Part shown: positions 20,640 through 34,135 of the stretch, in pieces | How positions within the stretch are numbered: the stretch's first letter is position 1 | Layout: each line of letters starts with the position of its first letter | Assembly: GCA_035578905.1 (NCBI GenBank) | Contig: JAQJVL010000102.1 | Coordinates: 1,521,501 to 1,585,500, forward strand | Origin: Stictocephala bisonia | Lineage: Eukaryota > Arthropoda > Insecta > Hemiptera > Membracidae | Length of the DNA: 64,000 nucleotides | Reading direction: 5' to 3' | Program-made: the position numbers and the translations under genes | The notes under the pieces: model-generated | What the model saw: only the letters and a program-made list of their open reading frames with translations | Database searches by the model: none | What the model was told of the DNA's origin: nothing

Positions 20640-23030
20640 CCCTTCGTTGGAGGGTGCCTATCTCTTAACTCAACTACTAGGAAAGTCTCTCGTCCGCCTT
20701 TGTTGTAGGGTGTCTATCCCTTAACTCATCTACGAGGAAAGTCTCTCGTCCACCTTCGTAGTTGGGTGCCCATCTCTTAACTGATCTACGAGGAAAGTCT
20801 CTCGTCCACCTTCGTAGTTAGGTGCCCATCTCTTAACTCATCTACGAGAAATGTCTCTCACCCACCTTCGTAGTTAGGTGCCCATCTCTTAACTCATCTA
20901 CGAGGAAAGTCTCTTATTCGCATCCGTAGTTAGGTGCCCATCTCTTAACTCATTTACGAGCAAAGTCTCTCTCCCGCCTTCGTAGTTGGGTGCCCAATTC
21001 TTAACTCATATACGAGGAAAGTCTCTCGTCCGCCTTCGTAGTTAGGTGCCCATCTCTTAACTCATCTACGAGGAAAGTTTCCCGCCTACCTTCGTAGTTG
21101 GGTGCCCATCTCTTAACTCATCTACGAGGAAAGTCTCTCGTCCACCTTCGTAGTTAGGTGCCCATCTCTTAACTCATCTACGAGGAATGTCTCTCGCCCA
21201 CCTTCGTAGTTAGGTGCCCATCTCTTAACTCATCTACGAGGAAAGCTCTTATTCGCATCCGTAGTTAGGTGCCCATCTCTTAACTCATCTACGAGGAAAG
21301 TATCTCGCCAGCCTTCGTAGTTGGGTGCCCATCTCTTAACTCATTTACGAGCAAAGTCTCTCTCCCGCCTTCGTAGTTGGGTGCCCAACTCTTAACTCAT
21401 ATACGAGGAAAGTCTCTCGTCCGCCTTCGTAGTTAGGTGCCCATCTCTTAACTCATCTACGAGGAAAGTCTCCCGCCCACCTTCGTAGTTAGGTGCCCAT
21501 CTCTTAACTTATCTACGAGGAAAGTCTCTCGTCCGCTTTCGTAGTTAGGTGCCCATCTCTTAACTCATCTACGAGGAAAGTCTCTCGTCCGCTTTCGTAT
21601 TTGGGTGCCCATCTCCTAACTCATCTGCGAGGAAAGTCTCTCGTCCACCTTCGTAGTTGGGTGCCCATCTCTTAACTCATCTACGAGGAAAGTCTCTCGT
21701 CTGCCTTCGTAGGTAGGTACCCATCTCTTAACTCATCTAAGAGGAAAGTCTCTCATCCACCTTCGTAGTTATGTGCCCATCTCTTAACTCATCTACGAGG
21801 AAAGTCTCTCGTCCACCTTCGTAGTTGGGTGCCCATCTCTTAACTCATATACGAGGAAAGTCTCTCACCTGCCTTTGTAGTTGGGTGCTCATCTCTTAAC
21901 TCATCTACGAGGAAAGTCTCTCGCCCACCTTTGTAGTTGGGTGCCCATCTATTAACTCATCTACGAGGAAAGTCTCTCGTTCACTTTCGTAGTTGGGTGC
22001 CCATCTCTTAACTCATCTGTGAGGAAAGTCTCTCGCCTGCCTTTGTAGTTGGGTGCTCATCTCTTAACTCATCTACGAGGAAAGTCTCTCGCCCACCTTT
22101 GTAGTTGGGTGCCCATCTATTAACTCATCTACGAGGAAAGTCTCTCGTTCACTTTCGTAGTTGGGTGCCCATCTCTTAACTCATCTGTGAGGAAAGTCTC
22201 TCGTTCACTTTCGTAGTTGGGTGCCCATCTCTTAACTCATCTACGAGGAAAAGCTCTTATCCGCATCCGTAGTTAGGTGCCCATCTTTTAACTCATCTGG
22301 GAGGAAATTCTCTCGTCCGCATTCGTAGTTGGGTGCCCATTTCTTAACTCATCTACGAGGAAAGTCTCTCATCCACTTTCGTAGTTGGGTGCCCATCTCT
22401 TAACTCATCTGTGAGGAAAGTCTCTCGTTCACCTTCGTAGTTGGGTGCCCATCTCTTAACTCATCTACGAGGAAAGTCTCTCGCCCCCTTCGTAGTTGGG
22501 TGCCCAACTCTTAACTCATCTACGAGGAAAAGCTCTTATCCGCATCCGTAGTTAGGTGCCCATCTTTTAATTCATCTGGGAGGAAATTCTGTCGTCCGCA
22601 TTCGTAGTTGGGTGCCCATTTCTTAACTCATCTACGAGGAAAGTCTCTCATCCACCTTCGTAGTAAGGATCTCATTTCTTAACTCATCTAAAAGAAAATT
22701 CTCTCGTCTGCCTTCGTTTTATGGTGCCTATCCCTTAACTCATCTAGATGGAATACTCTCATCTGCCTAAATTGTACAGTGCCTATTGCTTAACTCATCC
22801 AGAAGGAAAGTCTCTCGCACGCCTTCGTTCTATGGTGCTCATCCCTTACTGCATCTGAAGGAATAAGTCTCTTCACCCCTTGGTTTTACCATGTCCATCC
22901 TTTACTTTATCTGGTAAGTCTCTTGCATTCTTTAGCTCTACGTGATCAACCCTTACCTCATCTGGAAGGAAAGGCTCTTCCATCCCTATAGGTATACGTT
23001 CTACGGTGCCCATCCTTTACCTCTTCTGGA
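20640..23030. repeat. 56-bp minisatellite, about 43 copies (copy 1)
   Basis: Unit TTAACTCATCTACGAGGAAA + GTCTCTCGTCCACCTTCGTA + GTTGGGTGCCCATCTC, 56-bp period (20721, 20777). The right end degenerates progressively from about 22660. Each unit contains the near-dyad CTACGAGG...CTTCGTAG. It is the first half of a larger tandem duplication. Confidence 0.95.
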
Positions 23031-24716
23031 AGTAAATTGTGTTGCATGTCTTATTTAATCGATCTTGATGTTTTTTATTATACAATTATTTTAAGAAATC
23101 AGACAATTTAAGATAATAACATTTAATTCATTAGTGTATTAGCCAGAAGGTAGTACTATTATTAGAGTAATTTATTAAACTATATTTTAGGGTTTAGTCC
23201 CAGGGAAAAAATGGCAAAAATGTTTAGGTAACGTTGTTATAAAATAGGTTGCCTTCCCTGTAATGACACTTCAGTTCCCTAGAACTAAAAATGAAAAATT
23301 ATCAGGCTTGTTAGAGATAAATATTTAAATACAGTTAGAACATTGTTCTCGTTTTATCCAATTTAAAATAACATTTACATATCCAAATGTTATAATTTAA
23401 ATCCATAAAAGGACATATTCTACACACATCAATTAATGTTCTGTAAAACATACTGTACAGTGAAAAATTGAGTTTTGAGACATAAAACGTTGCAGTTATA
23501 TTGAAAATAAAGCTACAATCAGTTAGTTAAATATTTTGTTTTAGTTGTAATCTGTTAAGTTGGATTAGTTAAAAATTGGTTTACACTGTTTACAGTAACC
23601 ATTCTGTATTCTCCATTCAGTGTACCAATTATCGTGTTCAATTAGAATTTCAATTAGATTGTTGGTGACAAGGGAGACATCTGAACGTCCTTGCGTTATT
23701 TTCACCTGGCCTCTGATTTACTCCTGTGATAATTAATTATGTTTTTGTAAAAGGTTACAGTAATTCGAAAGAATCATTATATCAGTTTCAATATCACAAT
23801 TCATTACAAAATTCCAATTATATAAACTGTAATTTAAATTGATAATCATCGTTGTAAAACACATGGGTGAGAAATGTCTCTACTAGATAAATGGGCTTTA
23901 TAATGTTAATGCGTTTTAAATGCTGAAAACAACACATTTTTTTTTTGACACTATAATTGTCATAGTAAAATTGTTCACGAACTGTTTAACTTGCTCGTAA
24001 ACCATGAATCATCTCATCCATTAATATTTTTTACCTGACTTGTGAAATATAAATACTTAAAGTAATGAATGCTGTTTAAATAGATATTTAAGTTAGAGCT
24101 GAATAATTTGTTTATTCACATCGATGAAAAAGTAATAATAATGTGATGGATACACTGTGTGTTCTGTGGCCATCTACTGGCACTCAGTACTAGGATTGAC
24201 GCGTTTCACGGACAACTGTCGAAACATGTGGCTGTGCTCATATTGCCACTATAAATAGTAAATGTTTGAAAGTACGTTTAGATCCGCGTTCCATTAAAGT
24301 TGTAAGTTACAGAACATGGCTTGTAGAGATGAAATTTGCGAGTTGCTAATTTACAAGTCCAAATCCATTAAACTTTGGTGAATAGTTTCCTCACTTTGTC
24401 TACCAGTATTCATTGAATAATCAGAACTGCATAACTATATACGATGTTTATTTAATTTTGGAAAACAGTATTCCTATTATACATAAACATAGAATATATT
24501 TAATTTAGTTCATTACATTTTGATAATGTTCGGCAGTTTTTTGTATAATATTGTTGAGCATGGATTATGGCGCTTTAATATGTTTGTAATATAAATTTTA
24601 GACTTCCTACATTAAATCACATTTGCGATATAAAAGTTAGAATCGCCGTTATTTATTTTAGTTACCATAAATGCAGTTTATAAAAAATATTTTAGAAACA
24701 CAACTACATTTTCTTG
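20667..24716. repeat. About 4-kb tandem segmental duplication, copy 1
   Basis: From AACTCAACTACTAGG (20667) through the 56-bp array and about 1.65 kb of AT-rich flank (23061-24716). The same order recurs from 24736. The flank 23061-23603 matches 26908-27450 almost base for base. The flank holds no recognisable gene. Confidence 0.9.
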
Positions 24717-24735
24717 TTGAGTGTGGGCTTATCCT

Positions 24736-27700
24736 AACTCAACTACTAGGAAAGTCTCTCGTCCGCCTTTGTTGTAGGGTGTCTATCCCTTAACTCATCT
24801 ACGAGGAAAGTCTCTCGTCCACCTTCGTAGTTGGGTGCCCATCTCTTAACTGATCTACGAGGAAAGTCTCTCGTCCACCTTCGTAGTTAGGTGCCCATCT
24901 CTTAACTCATCTACGAGAAATGTCTCTCACCCACCTTCGTAGTTAGGTGCCCATCTCTTAACTCATCTACGAGGAAAGTCTCTTATTCGCATCCGTAGTT
25001 AGGTGCCCATCTCTTAACTCATTTACGAGCAAAGTCTCTCTCCCGCCTTCGTAGTTGGGTGCCCAATTCTTAACTCATATACGAGGAAAGTCTCTCGTCC
25101 GCCTTCGTAGTTAGGTGCCCATCTCTTAACTCATCTACGAGGAAAGTTTCCCGCCAACCTTCGTAGTTGGGTGCCCATCTCTTAACTCATCTACGAGGAA
25201 AGTCTCTCGTCCACCTTCGTAGTTAGGTGCCCATCTCTTAACTCATCTACGAGGAATGTCTCTCGCCCACCTTCGTAGTTAGGTGCCCATCTCTTAACTC
25301 ATCTACGAGGAAAGTCTCTTATTCGCATCCGTAGTTAGGTGCCCATCTCTTAACTCATCTACGAGGAAAGTATCTCGCCAGCCTTCGTAGTTAGGTGCCC
25401 ATCTCTTAACTCATCTACGAGGAAAGTCTCTCGTCCGCTTTCGTATTTGGGTGCCCATCTCCTAACTCATCTGCGAGGAAAGTCTCTCGTCCACCTTCGT
25501 AGTTGGGTGCCCATCTCTTAACTCATCTACGAGGAAAGTCTCTCGTCTGCCTTCGTAGTTAGGTACCCATCTCTTAACTCATCTAAGAGGAAAGTCTCTC
25601 ATCCACCTTTGTAGTTATGTGCCCATCTCTTAACTCATCTACGAGGAAAGTCTCTCGTCCACCTTCGTAGTTGGGTGCCCATCTCTTAACTCATATACGA
25701 GGAAAGTCTCTCACCTGCCTTTGTAGTTGGGTGCTCATCTCTTAACTCATCTACGAGGAAAGTCTCTCGCCCACCTTTGTAGTTGGGTGCCCATCTATTA
25801 ACTCATCTACGAGGAAAGTCTCTCGTTCACTTTCGTAGTTGGGTGCCCATCTCTTAACTCATCTGTGAGGAAAGTCTCTCGCCTGCCTTTGTAGTTGGGT
25901 GCTCATCTCTTAACTCATCTACGAGGAAAGTCTCTCGCCCACCTTTGTAGTTGGGTGCCCATCTATTAACTCATCTACGAGGAAAGTCTCTCGTTCACTT
26001 TCGTAGTTGGGTGCCCATCTCTTAACTCATCTGTGAGGAAAGTCTCTCGTTCACTTTCGTAGTTGGGTGCCCATCTCTTAACTCATCTACGAGGAAAAGC
26101 TCTTATCCGCATCCGTAGTTAGGTGCCCATCTTTTAACTCATCTGGGAGGAAATTCTCTCGTCCGCATTCGTAGTTGGGTGCCCATTTCTTAACTCATCT
26201 ACGAGGAAAGTCTCTCATCCACTTTCGTAGTTGGGTGCCCATCTCTTAACTCATCTGTGAGGAAAGTCTCTCGTTCACCTTCGTAGTTGGGTGCCCATCT
26301 CTTAACTCATCTACGAGGAAAGTCTCTCGCCCCCTTCGTAGTTGGGTGCCCAACTCTTAACTCATCTACGAGGAAAAGCTCTTATCCGCATCCGTAGTTA
26401 GGTGCCCATCTTTTAATTCATCTGGGAGGAAATTCTGTCGTCCGCATTCGTAGTTGGGTGCCCATTTCTTAACTCATCTACGAGGAAAGTCTCTCATCCA
26501 CCTTCGTAGTAAGAATCTCATTTCTTAACTCATCTAAAAGAAAATTCTCTCGTCTGCCTTCGTTTTATGGTGCCTATCCCTTAACTCATCTAGATGGAAT
26601 ACTCTCATCTGCCTAAATTGTACAGTGCCTATTGCTTAACTCATCCAGAAGGAAAGTCTCTCGCACGCCTTCGTTCTATGGTGCTCATCCCTTACTGCAT
26701 CTGAAGGAATAAGTCTCTTCACCCCTTGGTTTTACCATGTCCATCCTTTACTTTATCTGGTAAGTCTCTTGCATTCTTTAGCTCTACGTGATCAACCCTT
26801 ACCTCATCTGGAAGGAAAGGCTCTTCCATCCCTTATAGGTATACGTTCTACGGTGCCCATCCTTTACCTCTTCTGGAAGTAAATTGTGTTGCATGTCTTA
26901 TTTCATCGATCTTGATGTTTTTTATTATACAATTATTTTAAGAAATCAGACAATTTAAGATAATAACATTTAATTCATTAGTGTATTAGCCAGAAGGTAG
27001 TACTATTATTAGAGTAATTTATTAAACTATATTTTAGGGTTTAGTCCCAGGGAAAAAATGGCAAAAATGTTTAGGTAACGTTGTTATAAAATAGGTTGCT
27101 TCCCTGTAATGACACTTCAGTTCCCTAGAAATACAAATGAAAATTATCAAGGCTTGTTAGAGATAAATATTTAAATACAGTTAGAACATTGTCCTCGTTT
27201 TATCCAATTTTAAAATAACATTTACATATCCAAATGTTATAATTTAAATCCATAAAAGGACATATTCTACACACATCAATTAATGTTCTGTAAAACATAC
27301 TGTACAGTGAAAAATTGAGTTTTGAGACATAAAACGTTGCAATTATATTGAAAATAAAGCTACAATCAGTTAGTTAAATATTTTGTTTTAGTTGTAATCT
27401 GTTAAGTTGGATTAGTTAAAAATTGGTTTACACTGTTTACAGTAACCATTCTGTATCTCTCCCATTCGTGATACCAAATTATTCGTGATCTCAATTAGAA
27501 TTTCCCAATTCAACTGATCTGTTGGTGACAAGGGAGACATTCTGAACGTCCCTTGCTTTATATCTTCACCTGGCCTCTCTTGTTTCCTCCTGTGCATATT
27601 TACAATTATGTTTTGTTAAAAAGTGTTACAGTAATACGAAAGAATCATTTAATATCAAGTTTCCAATATCAACCAATTCAATCTACCAAAATTACAATTG

Positions 27701-28715
27701 TTATAAAACTTAATTTTAAATTCGAATAAATCAATCGTTTGTAAAACACATGGGTGAGAAATGTCTCTACTAAGAATAACTTCGGGCTTTAATAAATGTT
27801 AATGCGTATTTAGAATTGCAGTAAAACAACACATTTTTGTTTTATGACACTATAAATTGTCATAGTAAAATTGTATCAACGAAATGTTTTAATCTTTGCT
27901 CTGTAAACACATGGAAACTCATGTCCTACATCCCAATTAACTACTTTTTTACCTGCTTGATGAAATATTACATATACTTAAATAATGAATGATGTTATAA
28001 AAATATGATAATTTAAGTTAGAGCTTGGAATAGATTTGTTTACATTCACATCCGATGAACAGAAGTAATAATATATGTTGATGGCTACACTTGGTTGTGT
28101 TCTGTACAGGCCATCTACTGGCACTCATACTAAGGATACTGAACGGCGTTTTCACGGAGAACTGTCGAAACACTGCTGGCTGTGCTCATATTGCCACTTA
28201 TAAATAGTAAATGTGTTTGAAATTACGTTTATATCCGCGTTCCATTAAAGTTGTCAAGTTACCAGAACACATGGCTTGCTAAACTGAACATTTGCGAGTT
28301 GCTAAAATATGTCTTACCAAGTCCAAACTTCCATTAAACTTTGGGTGAACTAGTTTCCTCACTTTCGTCTAACCAGTATTCCATTGAATAACATCAGAAC
28401 TGCAATAACTCATATACGATCGTTTATATTTATTTTGGAAAACATGTATTCCTACTTATCACATAAACATAGAATATATTTAATTGTTCATACAATATTT
28501 GATAATGTTCGGAGTTTTTGGTGTATAAATGTTGAGACATTGGAAAATGGCGCTTTAAATATGTTTGTAATATAAATTTTAGGACTTTTTTACATTAAAT
28601 ACACATTTTTAGCGATATAAAATTAAATACCGTTATCTTAATTGTTAGTTACCATAAAATGCAGTTTATTACAAAAATATTTTAAGAAAAACCAAACAAC
28701 TACAATTTATCTTAA
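24736..28715. repeat. About 4-kb tandem segmental duplication, copy 2
   Basis: Repeats copy 1 from AACTCAACTACTAGG. The array is about 222 bp shorter (four 56-bp units missing near 25390). From about 27451 to 28715 the match breaks into many 1-3-bp differences, mostly extra bases: about 1265 bp here against about 1113 bp in copy 1. Small frames at 27412-27597 and 28384-28575 lie in this altered stretch and are not genes. Confidence 0.88.
24740..26880. repeat. 56-bp minisatellite, about 38 copies (copy 2)
   Basis: Same monomer and same order of variant units as 20640-23030, including the CCTTTGTTGTAGGG first unit and the degenerate right end, so it arose by duplication of the whole array and not by independent expansion. 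Confidence 0.95.
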
Positions 28716-29730
28716 CATTTTACGTCTGTATTCATGCCTCGAGGGCTGTGAAGCCAGATGAAACATCATACTGTCTATTATGAATTATGGTTAGTAACAA
28801 TGACTACACTTTTTAATCTACGCTTATCATACTTATTAGCCCCTCATATTCGCCCATATCTTGACGATCGGCGTCTTAATAATAAATACTGTGAAGATTT
28901 GTTATAATGTAACGGCACCAAGATGTGATTCAGCTACAGGATTGTACTGCGTGAATTGCCGTAGTATTAATGAAGGCACTTCAAGTTGTTTTGTTCTTGC
29001 TGTGAATACTCCACTTATAGCATACCCCCACCCAAACAATCTTCGAACCAAAGTCAAATCTTTTATCACCAAAATTAAGAAGAAATTGATGCTAGTCAGT
29101 CTTGCGCCAGAAAGTGCGGAACAGCAACGCCCTATCTTACTCCCTTTGGTCAGGTGGTGACTGACCATCTAGTTATTGTGTTTACCTGAGTGTTACCGGA
29201 AGTGACACTGAAACGTCTTATTTTCTTGTCAATCGTTAACGTACTATACACAGTCATAAACTGAAGACCAAGAACATTGTAATAAGAATTGTACTTATAT
29301 TGGTAGAATAAGACTCCAGAAAAATATAGTCAGAATATTTATGCAATAGTAGTATACGTGAACATTTTGATGTTCCTTATTCAAAATTAAAAAGTCAGAT
29401 ATATATTACGTGAATGAATTTCTTGAATTAAATAGACTTTAAAATAGAAAAGGATCCAAAAAACTTTATATACGAGATAGCATTTTATAAATCCTCAACT
29501 AAAACATTTATTATACACATCAAAGTTTATAATGTTACATTAGGCTTCTCAATAAACAATTTTAGAGTAATTTATAAATGTGTCCTATTTGAATTTCCTT
29601 TTCAGATAACAATCATAAAATTATAAAAGAAGTAGTGTTCATTGCTTTTGACCAAATGTTTATAAATTGGACAATGTAACCCTTCATTTTGAACTTTCTC
29701 GTTATATATAATAAAATAAAATTAATTTTG
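28716..29730. other. Non-coding stretch with a dispersed repeat
   Basis: Apart from the 28790-28900 repeat nothing is supported. The frame at 28861-29160 (99 codons) has a shadow on the other strand, and I see no recognisable domain. Confidence 0.45.
28790..28900 (+). repeat. Dispersed repeat, copy 1 (second copy at 63536)
   Basis: TAGTAACAATGACTAC...ATCTACGCTTATCATAC...TCTTGACGATCGGCGTCTTA + ATAATAAATAC matches 63536-63646 in the same orientation over about 110 bp with scattered substitutions. Family unknown. Confidence 0.75.
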
Positions 29731-29915
29731 CAATGAGTATTGTACACACAACACGTAACCGAGAGGTCAATGAGTATTGTACACACAACACGTAACCGAG
29801 AGGTCAATGAGTATTGTACACACAACACGTAACCGAGAGGTCAATGAGTATTGTACACACAACACGTAACCGAGAGGTCAATGAGTATTGTACACACAAC
29901 ACGTAACCAAGAGGC
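29731..29915. repeat. 37-bp minisatellite, 5 copies
   Basis: AATGAGTATTGTACACACAA + CACGTAACCGAGAGGTC repeated at 29731, 29768, 29805, 29842 and 29879. Units are identical except for the last (ACCAAGAGGCC), indicating a recent expansion. Confidence 0.95.
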
Positions 29916-31819
29916 CAATGCATGCTCGAGTAGTGGAACGTATTTAGGGAATTTCGTTCAATTTTGTGCATGCAGCTTTATTCATTATGTACAGAGATGC
30001 CTATGGTCACTAAATAACTATAAATAAGTATAATTATTATACTAAACACATACAAAAAATATTCGCAGGATTGTAATCGGCTGGTTAATACAACAATATT
30101 GTTAAAACCATAATTATTTTGTAAACATTAACATTTTACAGACACATGTACTGTAATTTATTACAAAATAAGTATAAAATCATATACAAATAATTTTCGA
30201 ATAAAGTATCCTAAGATACTTTTGATTAACTGTGGATTTACTTTTAAATGTCCCTTTTTGTACATTCTGTTTCGGTGTAATTGTGTAAAAACTAATAGCA
30301 ATGACCTACTGTTGGGTAAGGCATCACTGAAGATAATATTTAGTCAAATCTCATTGAGTACGAATGTCTGATTTTGAACAATTTGAACACTTGCATAAAT
30401 TTTCACCTTAACAAATATAGGTACTGTAACCAATAGTCCACCACCAAAGTTGTAACATGTGTTTTAATTTTATATTATATATTAACATAGTTTGGGAAGA
30501 ATTATTGGCTATAAAAGTTACTATGTTAAAGTTGTAAATTAAAAGTATAATTATTTATTCGGGAAAAATATCTCGATTTTAAAAACCAATGAAATTTTTA
30601 AATGCAATAAAGGTTACTGTTACTATATATAGTATGCCTTAAGGCACGATACCTGATGCACTGATCTAACAGTACTGGCAAGAGATATGATGTATTTTTA
30701 TGTTTACGTTTTTAATACATTTTTAGAAATAATATAGTAATAGTAAATATTAAATAATTTGTATATAAGTACGGTGCAAAGTCTGTAATGGGAATGGTAT
30801 AGTAGATATTTGATTTTCATTCTGAGAAAAGTTAATTTTGAAATGTTTATAAATAATTCTTGTACATATCTTCAAGATTATTTTTTTTAAAGGCTATCAA
30901 CAAGTTACATTGTTAGCATATGGTGAAATATGTTATTATCTAGTCACCGGATGAATTGTAGTGACAAACAGGGTTTCGCTCATTCAATAAAGAATAAGGT
31001 GTAACATAAGTGAAACTAATAGCTAAAGAGAAGAAGAGACGAAGAATAATGAGGACTTCTGTCAGCAGACGTCGTTAGACTGCCTGTTGACAAACTTCGG
31101 CTCTTCTCACTTTTAGGGCTTTTGTATGTCAAGTTCTCAATTTCAAGAACATGTGATATTTCATGTTGCTTTATGTCTGTTGAAAATAATAATTCTGAAT
31201 CAATTTGGCGTTTTTTAACCACGCCACGCAATAGAACAATGCTCGGCATGGTTCCGGCAACAGTTTTGGTTGCTTAATTGAACGCTTCAACAAACCTTCG
31301 ACTTTGTCATATTTTATTATGATATAGAATTAATTTTTAAACATCACCTCCTTTTTGTAGCAACATAATTTTTTCACGCAGAGCCAAATATTGACTTTGA
31401 AAGGCAATATTGCATTTATAAGTACAAAAGCTAATTCACTTTCACATTTACCAATTTGTAGTTGTGAACCTGGGATGCATTGAAATATTTTATTTACTAA
31501 GTAGCAGCAATATTTACAATTGTTAGATAAAAATAGTCTATTGTTTATTTAAACATTTATATAATTTTCGTAATATGTATCTTAGTCAAATAATTCCAAT
31601 GCGAACACTGCGCTCCAGTAGTTTAGGCTAAGCCGACACAAAGGAAAAAGTTTGCTTTGTACATTTAAAAATATATTTTGAAAAAATGAACTGTTCGTGA
31701 ATATCTCAGCATATCTTGTATATGGAAAATATATACGATCGTTTATTTACAATTTCAAAGTAATTAAAAAAAGTAAACGTTGATAAATAAAAATTGGATG
31801 TGCGTCGGACCACACGGTG
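29916..31819. other. AT-rich non-coding stretch
   Basis: No supported gene. The minus-strand frame 31016-31249 (77 codons, Ser-rich) has no recognised domain and is most likely chance. Confidence 0.45.
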
Positions 31820-32128
31820 GAAGTTATACTTCTTTGGCCATTCTCATACACCCACTCACGCACACAAACAGACAGGATATATAAATGAAATATAAGACAT
31901 TTTTCAATATTATTCAATATATTTATCTTCAATATATTATACGTGACTTCATTATTATATTATACACCTATATTATCATTATCAGTAATTTCTTCGATTA
32001 AATTTCTTCGATTAACAATCGATTAATCGATAGTTCTTAAAAATTTGTTCTTACTTTTCAGCGTGACGCGGTTTCTCGACCAACATCCCATCCCAAAGTG
32101 TCTAACGGGCGCAAAGAAGTATAACTTC
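31820..32128. mobile_element. Possible MITE bounded by 16-bp inverted repeats
   Basis: GAAGTTATACTTCTTT (31820-31835) and its exact reverse complement AAAGAAGTATAACTTC (32113-32128) bound 309 bp of AT-rich non-coding DNA. Size and structure fit a MITE, but no target duplication was found and each arm is itself nearly palindromic, so chance is possible. Confidence 0.35.
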
Positions 32129-32559
32129 AAAAATATAATCCTGTTTTCAAAATGAACGTTTTCATTTTTGTCTGAATTTAATAAGCACATATATAATAAT
32201 GTAAGTAAACAATATTTTTCAAAATAGTAAAATGATTGATTGGAAAGTGATTATAAAGTAAATAATCACACAGCTGCGAACAATGATTTTGATGTAAATA
32301 ACATTTGATCATGTAAACAAATGTTTCAAAAGCCGTGAGGGCTATTATTGACAGTAAATATTATAGAAATAATAAGCAAATTGAACTGAAAATTTGAAAT
32401 GTATACATTAGTGATCCTTCAATACAGTACGTTATTGCCTTGGTCAGAGCTAACTGAGCGTTCTGTCCACTTCAGAACCAACCATTTATATTGTGAAGGA
32501 GTCCCACTTTACTAAGTCAGATAGTTTTGGTTCCTGTTGTAGAGGATGACATTTATAGA

Positions 32560-33430
32560 GTGATAAGGGACGTTCCTTCAGAGAAATCACACTAGTCAAT
32601 TCTTGTGTCAGTGTGGATTCTTGAAAAATGGCTAACGAAAGGAGGAGCTGAATATTAGGTCCCTCGAGGCTCCAAACTTAGTATGCCCCTATTGATGAAC
32701 GACGTTTGTTCGTCGTAGCACAGCGGTTATTTGTCTAGTATGCCGATGACATTACTCTCTGTTTCAATGCAAATTCAATAAGTGAACTAAAAAAAGTGAC
32801 CTTTTTGGAAATCAACAGCCTAATTGAATATTTCATTGAGAGAATATTACTAACATTGAATATTAAGATAGATTAAGCCTTGAATATTTGCACTTATTAC
32901 TAACAAACTTGACATGAAATTACGATATAAATGAGATTAACTCATAACAATCAAGTAAAAAAAGATTAATTAATTCCTACATTATTGATGTATGAGAGTA
33001 CGATTGAAGAAGTGTACTTGACGAGATATCGTAGAATACATCTCGATCAGAATACTGCTTTGCAGGTGAGCAGATCAAACGCCTCGTCCAAAACTAGCTG
33101 GGTAATTGCGTGGACGAAAATAATTTTGATGGACGAAATAAGTTTCTTATTAACGATCCGCTAGTGCTTGAAGGTTGAATGAACCTCCCTGGTAAGGAAT
33201 GGACAATGTTGAATTGGTTCCAAACTGGCGTGGGCAGATGTAACTCTTGGAAACATAATTGACACTAAATCAGTCATGTGATTGCGGGGAGTCTATTCAT
33301 TCAGTGGATCACATAGTTACAGAGTACCCCCTGCGCTCGTTTAAGGATGAATCATCTAAGGGCAGATAAATAGAATTAGTGATGCAGGTATTAAATGGTT
33401 TGATGGCCTGGATTTAGCTTTGTGGAAGGA
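32560..33430 (+). pseudogene. Decayed non-LTR reverse transcriptase (LINE E) with C-terminal zinc knuckle
   Basis: Scattered RT pieces: VPRGSKLSMPLL at about 32660 in the place of GVPQGSxLGPLL, and YADDITLCFNANSISELKKV from about 32735. After a gap comes the C-terminal region TGVGRCNSWKHN...SIHSVDHIVTEYPLRSF... (about 33215-33350), which matches the Cys/His-bearing tail of many insect LINE ORF2 proteins. Multiple stops and frameshifts; no complete domain remains. Confidence 0.65.
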
Positions 33431-33594
33431 GGTCACTATATATTACGTTCATTATTATAACACGAGTTTTGGACTTTTTCCAAATATACGGGATGCAGCA
33501 AAGGCCAGCGTACCGAAAATGCAGCAAAACTATAGCTGGTATTAAACATAAATATAACAGTATTATTTTAATATACCTGTTAAAAAAGCTGCTC

Positions 33595-33850
33595 AAAGAG
33601 ACCTCTTCCATTTTCTATGCACATGTAGCGCCTTTTTAACAGTGATTTGCAAAAGTTGTCGCATAGTTGGGGTGTGAACAAAACATTAAACTGTTACGTT
33701 ATCAATTCTTTTAAATGTCCTAAACTTTAGGGTTACTCCGAAAACACGATTTCTTTTAACAATCCCCACATACTAAACCCGCAGGGAGGTAAGTCCGGAG
33801 CTCTGGTAGGCTACACAACAGTTCTTCTTCCTATCCATTCCGCGAAGTTT
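33595..33850 (-). pseudogene. DDE_3 (mariner/Tc-type) transposase C-terminal fragment
   Basis: Reads on the minus strand EWIGRRTVV...PTRAPDLPPCGFSMWGLLKE, the counterpart of WIGRRGPVxWPARSPDLTPL + DFFLWG, followed by ...LCDNFCKSLLKRRYMCIENG, the usual transposase tail. It is related to the fuller element at 46357-48855. Stops are present. It is wedged between LINE E and the P element. Confidence 0.65.
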
Positions 33851-34135
33851 TCATTTTAAAAGGCTCGAACCAAGGCCACACTATACTACAGGCCGGAGTC
33901 ACCCCTTCCACTTGGGTGCGCCATGTCACCCCAGTAGCCGCACCGTCTTGGCCGGCGTGCCTGTCAGAGCATGCGTGATTCACTCAGTGGTGTCTGTTGT
34001 GACTATGTTTATTTCAATGTTTTACATCTCAAATGGATACAGTGAGTATATTCAAAGCATTAAAGACTTATATTACATGGTTTTAATCAAATTGTTTCAT
34101 TTAATAATGCAAAAATTTCTACATATATCTCATAA

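Noticed and set aside
20640..26880. 56-bp arrays as a CRISPR array
   Set aside because: Units are contiguous with no unique spacers, the context is eukaryotic, and there are no cas genes.
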